DNA of 64,000 bases, taken from Flavobacterium panacagri. GTDB lineage: Bacteria; Bacteroidota; Bacteroidia; Flavobacteriales; Flavobacteriaceae. The stretch is from positions 2,604,001 through 2,668,000 of the forward strand of contig NZ_CP119766.1 of NCBI RefSeq assembly GCF_030378165.1, written 5' to 3'. Positions 62,152 to 64,000 of this stretch are shown one piece after another. A model generated the notes under the pieces. That model had not been told where the DNA came from. It was given only the letters and a program-made list of their open reading frames with translations, and did not search any database. The stretch's first letter is position 1; each line of letters starts with the position of its first letter. Both the position numbers and the translations under genes were made by a program.

Positions 62152-62194
62152 ATTTTTTTAGCTGTAAATTAAGAAGAATATTTGGAGCAGAAAA

Positions 62195-62680
62195 TCAATT
62201 TCTGTTTTTTATTGGAATCCATACTTCTTCTTCCGAATTAGGATCATCTTTTTTGTATTTTTCATCCATTACGGCAAAATGGGGTCTTTCATCTACCACA
62301 TATTCTGAATTTGGAAGCCATTCTGCAAAAATATGATGATACGTTTTATGAGCTTCGGTTGCAGGTCCCAAATGAAGAAAAACAGCGTATAAACCAGTTG
62401 GAATAGTTAAAGTTTTCATTTCTTCGGGGATATTTTCAAAATCAGAAACCTCTACAGCTGCCCATTTTTCAAAACTTTCGTTAGGATCAAAATTGTCAAA
62501 ATGATTTTCGTTATAAACTTCTAAAGAATATAAATTAGCATTTGTGGCATTTTTTATTTCTTTTCTTTTTGGCATAAAACCGTTCCATAATTGAAACGTT
62601 TTATTTTCGATAAAAGACATTTCAATAGAGTGGCCGATAAGCTTTTTTTCGGCTAAGGTTTTGATAAGTGGCTGTATCAT
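62195..62680 (-). CDS. GyrI-like small-molecule-binding protein
   Basis: A 161-residue stand-alone GyrI/AraC-effector-type domain: KLIGHSIEMSFIENKTFQLWNGFMPKRKEI near the start, VEVSDFENIPEEMKTLTIPTGLYAVFLHLGP in the centre and SEYVVDERPHFAVMDEKY near the end. No DNA-binding domain is attached. Such domains bind small ligands or hydrolyse them. Its ATG overlaps the DUF4249 stop by one base (TAATG), so the two are coupled. Confidence 0.82.
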   Translation of the reverse strand: MIQPLIKTLAEKKLIGHSIEMSFIENKTFQLWNGFMPKRKEIKNATNANLYSLEVYNENHFDNFDPNESFEKWAAVEVSDFENIPEEMKTLTIPTGLYAVFLHLGPATEAHKTYHHIFAEWLPNSEYVVDERPHFAVMDEKYKKDDPNSEEEVWIPIKNRN

Positions 62681-63501
62681 TATTTTATAGTATATTTTTG
62701 TGAATGGGTTTCGCTAAGGGAAAAATAACCTAAAGGGTAATTATCCTTGTTTGTTGTATTGATAATATTTCCTCTTACGGTGGCAGGAGGCGACTGAAAT
62801 GGACCGCCGACATTTGTTCCAGCAATACTTACGAGAATGTTCATATAATTGTAGTATTGTTTAGAAATCCCATAATGCGTTACTTCAATTTCGTCGCCTG
62901 CTTTTAATTCATCATCGTCGACACTGCTGTACGTTTCATTTCCTTGATAAAATTTGTCTTCTGAGACATAAAAATTGGCAGTTACTTTGCTGGAATAAAA
63001 ATATTTAAACATATAATAATTTTCTTCGTCACCAGGATCTGTAAAATAAGATCTTATTTCGATGTCTTTTCCGGTAAAACCGCCATCATTTTTTTGTTCT
63101 ACTCTTGTGATTGGAGTGACTGATTTTAGGGTTTCTGTTGCTGTGTAAGTGTTGCCATCATTTATAACCGTTAGCGTGTATTGCTCGTTAAGTGCTGGCC
63201 TGAAATTGCTGCAAACATAACGGCCAGATTTGTTAAGTTCAGCAAAATTAAACTTTTGGTTTCTGCTGTTTCTGATATACACTTCAGCTCCCGAAACTAT
63301 GGGGATCAAACTATCAAAATAACCCGTTGTTGTGGTTAATTTTATAACCTGCTGTCTGCCAGTTGAACCTTTTTCCCAGTTTATAGAAGCTTCAATTACC
63401 AATTTTGGAGAAGCGGTATCTAAATCGACATCAACAACATCTTCACAGCTTGTCGAGGTGAGAGAGACAAAAAATGCGATTAAAAAAACTAATTTTTTCA
63501 T
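62680..63501 (-). CDS. DUF4249 lipoprotein
   Basis: The 273-residue precursor has a lipobox at Cys19 (TSTSCEDV), followed by acidic residues like a surface-lipoprotein signal. The body matches DUF4249: VVDVDLDTASPKLVIEASINWE, GAEVYIRNSRNQ, FRPALNEQYTLTVI and the closing NYPLGYFSLSETHSQKYTI. DUF4249 genes usually follow a TonB-dependent receptor, and one ends 30 nt upstream here. They may form an uptake pair, but the cargo is unknown. Confidence 0.88.
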   Translation of the reverse strand: MKKLVFLIAFFVSLTSTSCEDVVDVDLDTASPKLVIEASINWEKGSTGRQQVIKLTTTTGYFDSLIPIVSGAEVYIRNSRNQKFNFAELNKSGRYVCSNFRPALNEQYTLTVINDGNTYTATETLKSVTPITRVEQKNDGGFTGKDIEIRSYFTDPGDEENYYMFKYFYSSKVTANFYVSEDKFYQGNETYSSVDDDELKAGDEIEVTHYGISKQYYNYMNILVSIAGTNVGGPFQSPPATVRGNIINTTNKDNYPLGYFSLSETHSQKYTIK

Positions 63502-63531
63502 GCGTATATTTTTAGTGCCTAAATTGATTTT

Positions 63532-64000
63532 TTAAAATTTAAAATTATAACTTACCGCTGGAACTACTCCAAAAATAGACAATTGCACCGCTTCGTTGAC
63601 TCCTGTATCTGCATTTTGACGAAAGTTAATTGAAGCCGCATTCATTCGGTTATAAAGATTATAAATACTGAACACCCATTCGCCTTTCCAATTTCGGTCT
63701 TTATTTTTTCTAGGTGTCAAAGTTGCAGAAATATCCAAATGATGATAAGCCGGAAGCCTGTTTTCATTTCTCAAGCCATAACTGGGAACCACAATTCCAA
63801 GATATTCGTACTGCCCATTTGGATATGAAACGGGCTGTCCCGACTGTAAAGCAAAATTAGCCCCAAATGACCATTTTTCATTTAAATTATAAGCGGAAGT
63901 AATGGCTAAATTATGAGTTTTGTCGTAAGCAGAAGCGTACCACTGACCGTTATTGATTCCTGTTTCTTCTGGTGTTCTGCCAGGAGTCTGTTGTTCAGAT
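63532..64000 (-). CDS. TonB-dependent receptor, C-terminal end (partial)
   Basis: The frame stays open to the right edge, so this is the 3' part of a longer gene; the apparent GTG start at 63792 is internal. The ~156 visible codons read as outer-membrane barrel strands (NGQWYASAYDKTHNLAITSA, KWSFGANFALQSGQPV, YEYLGIVVPSYGLRNENRLP, HHLDISATLTPRKN, GEWVFSIYNLYNRMN), ending in YNFKF with the C-terminal Phe used by the BAM complex. It is followed by DUF4249, as is common. The substrate is unknown. Confidence 0.9.
   Translation of the reverse strand, partial: SEQQTPGRTPEETGINNGQWYASAYDKTHNLAITSAYNLNEKWSFGANFALQSGQPVSYPNGQYEYLGIVVPSYGLRNENRLPAYHHLDISATLTPRKNKDRNWKGEWVFSIYNLYNRMNAASINFRQNADTGVNEAVQLSIFGVVPAVSYNFKF

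Overview
The window looks like chromosomal DNA of a Flavobacterium or a close relative (Bacteroidota). It is AT-rich. Exported proteins carry typical flavobacterial lipoprotein signals (Cys followed by Lys/Glu/Asp). There is a DUF4249/TonB-dependent-receptor pair, RlmF, LytS/LytTR, M949-type and DUF5694 proteins, and there are promoters of the Bacteroidota form TTG-N17-19-TAnnTTTG. Shine-Dalgarno sequences are largely absent. I see no rRNA, tRNA, phage, integrase, insertion sequence or CRISPR array. Family names were assigned by reading the proteins; no database search was run.

Layout. 1-8.5 kb: end of an APC permease, a DUF695 protein, a Cys/Met-type PLP lyase with a divergent Lrp regulator, a ParE-type toxin-antitoxin pair, lpd, a lipocalin, DoxX and a DUF4349 lipoprotein. 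8.7-13.6 kb: pabB, tilS and dsbD. 14-20 kb: amt, then two exported amidohydrolase-like proteins. 20-28 kb: oxidoreductase, ankyrin protein, YifB/ComM ATPase, esterase with a small plug-like protein, and an ArsR regulator with two paralogous SRPBCC proteins. 28.3-35.3 kb: a one-direction block of ten genes, mostly small exported or lipid-anchored proteins, bracketed by two nearly identical exported ankyrin proteins. 35.4-38.9 kb: membrane acyltransferases and small exported or membrane proteins. 39.2-49 kb: core metabolism (lysA, gltD, gltB, sucC). 49.3-56.3 kb: DUF5694 protein, a LytS/LytTR two-component pair, DUF1456, an AONS-like PLP enzyme next to a dipeptide epimerase, an esterase and TerB. 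56.3-64 kb: uvrB, hydrolase, YgjV-like protein, rlmF, thiamine pyrophosphokinase, DinB, GyrI-like, DUF4249 and the end of a TonB-dependent receptor.

How the genes fit together. Nitrogen assimilation is represented by amt and gltBD, the 2-oxoacid/TCA segment by lpd and sucC, and cofactor synthesis by pabB and thiamine pyrophosphokinase. Cell-wall/peptide metabolism is represented by lysA and the epimerase, and RNA modification by tilS and rlmF.

The most unusual content is intergenic. At least six families of inverted repeats occupy the gaps. One family (four copies) keeps conserved flanks around a different apical hairpin each time. Two composite palindromes at convergent gene junctions share the same nested order and show a base-pair-preserving change in an inner hairpin. 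A 468-bp element between gltD and lysA has 45-bp inverted ends. The best coding candidate for something undescribed is the ankyrin/lipoprotein block at 28.3-35.3 kb.
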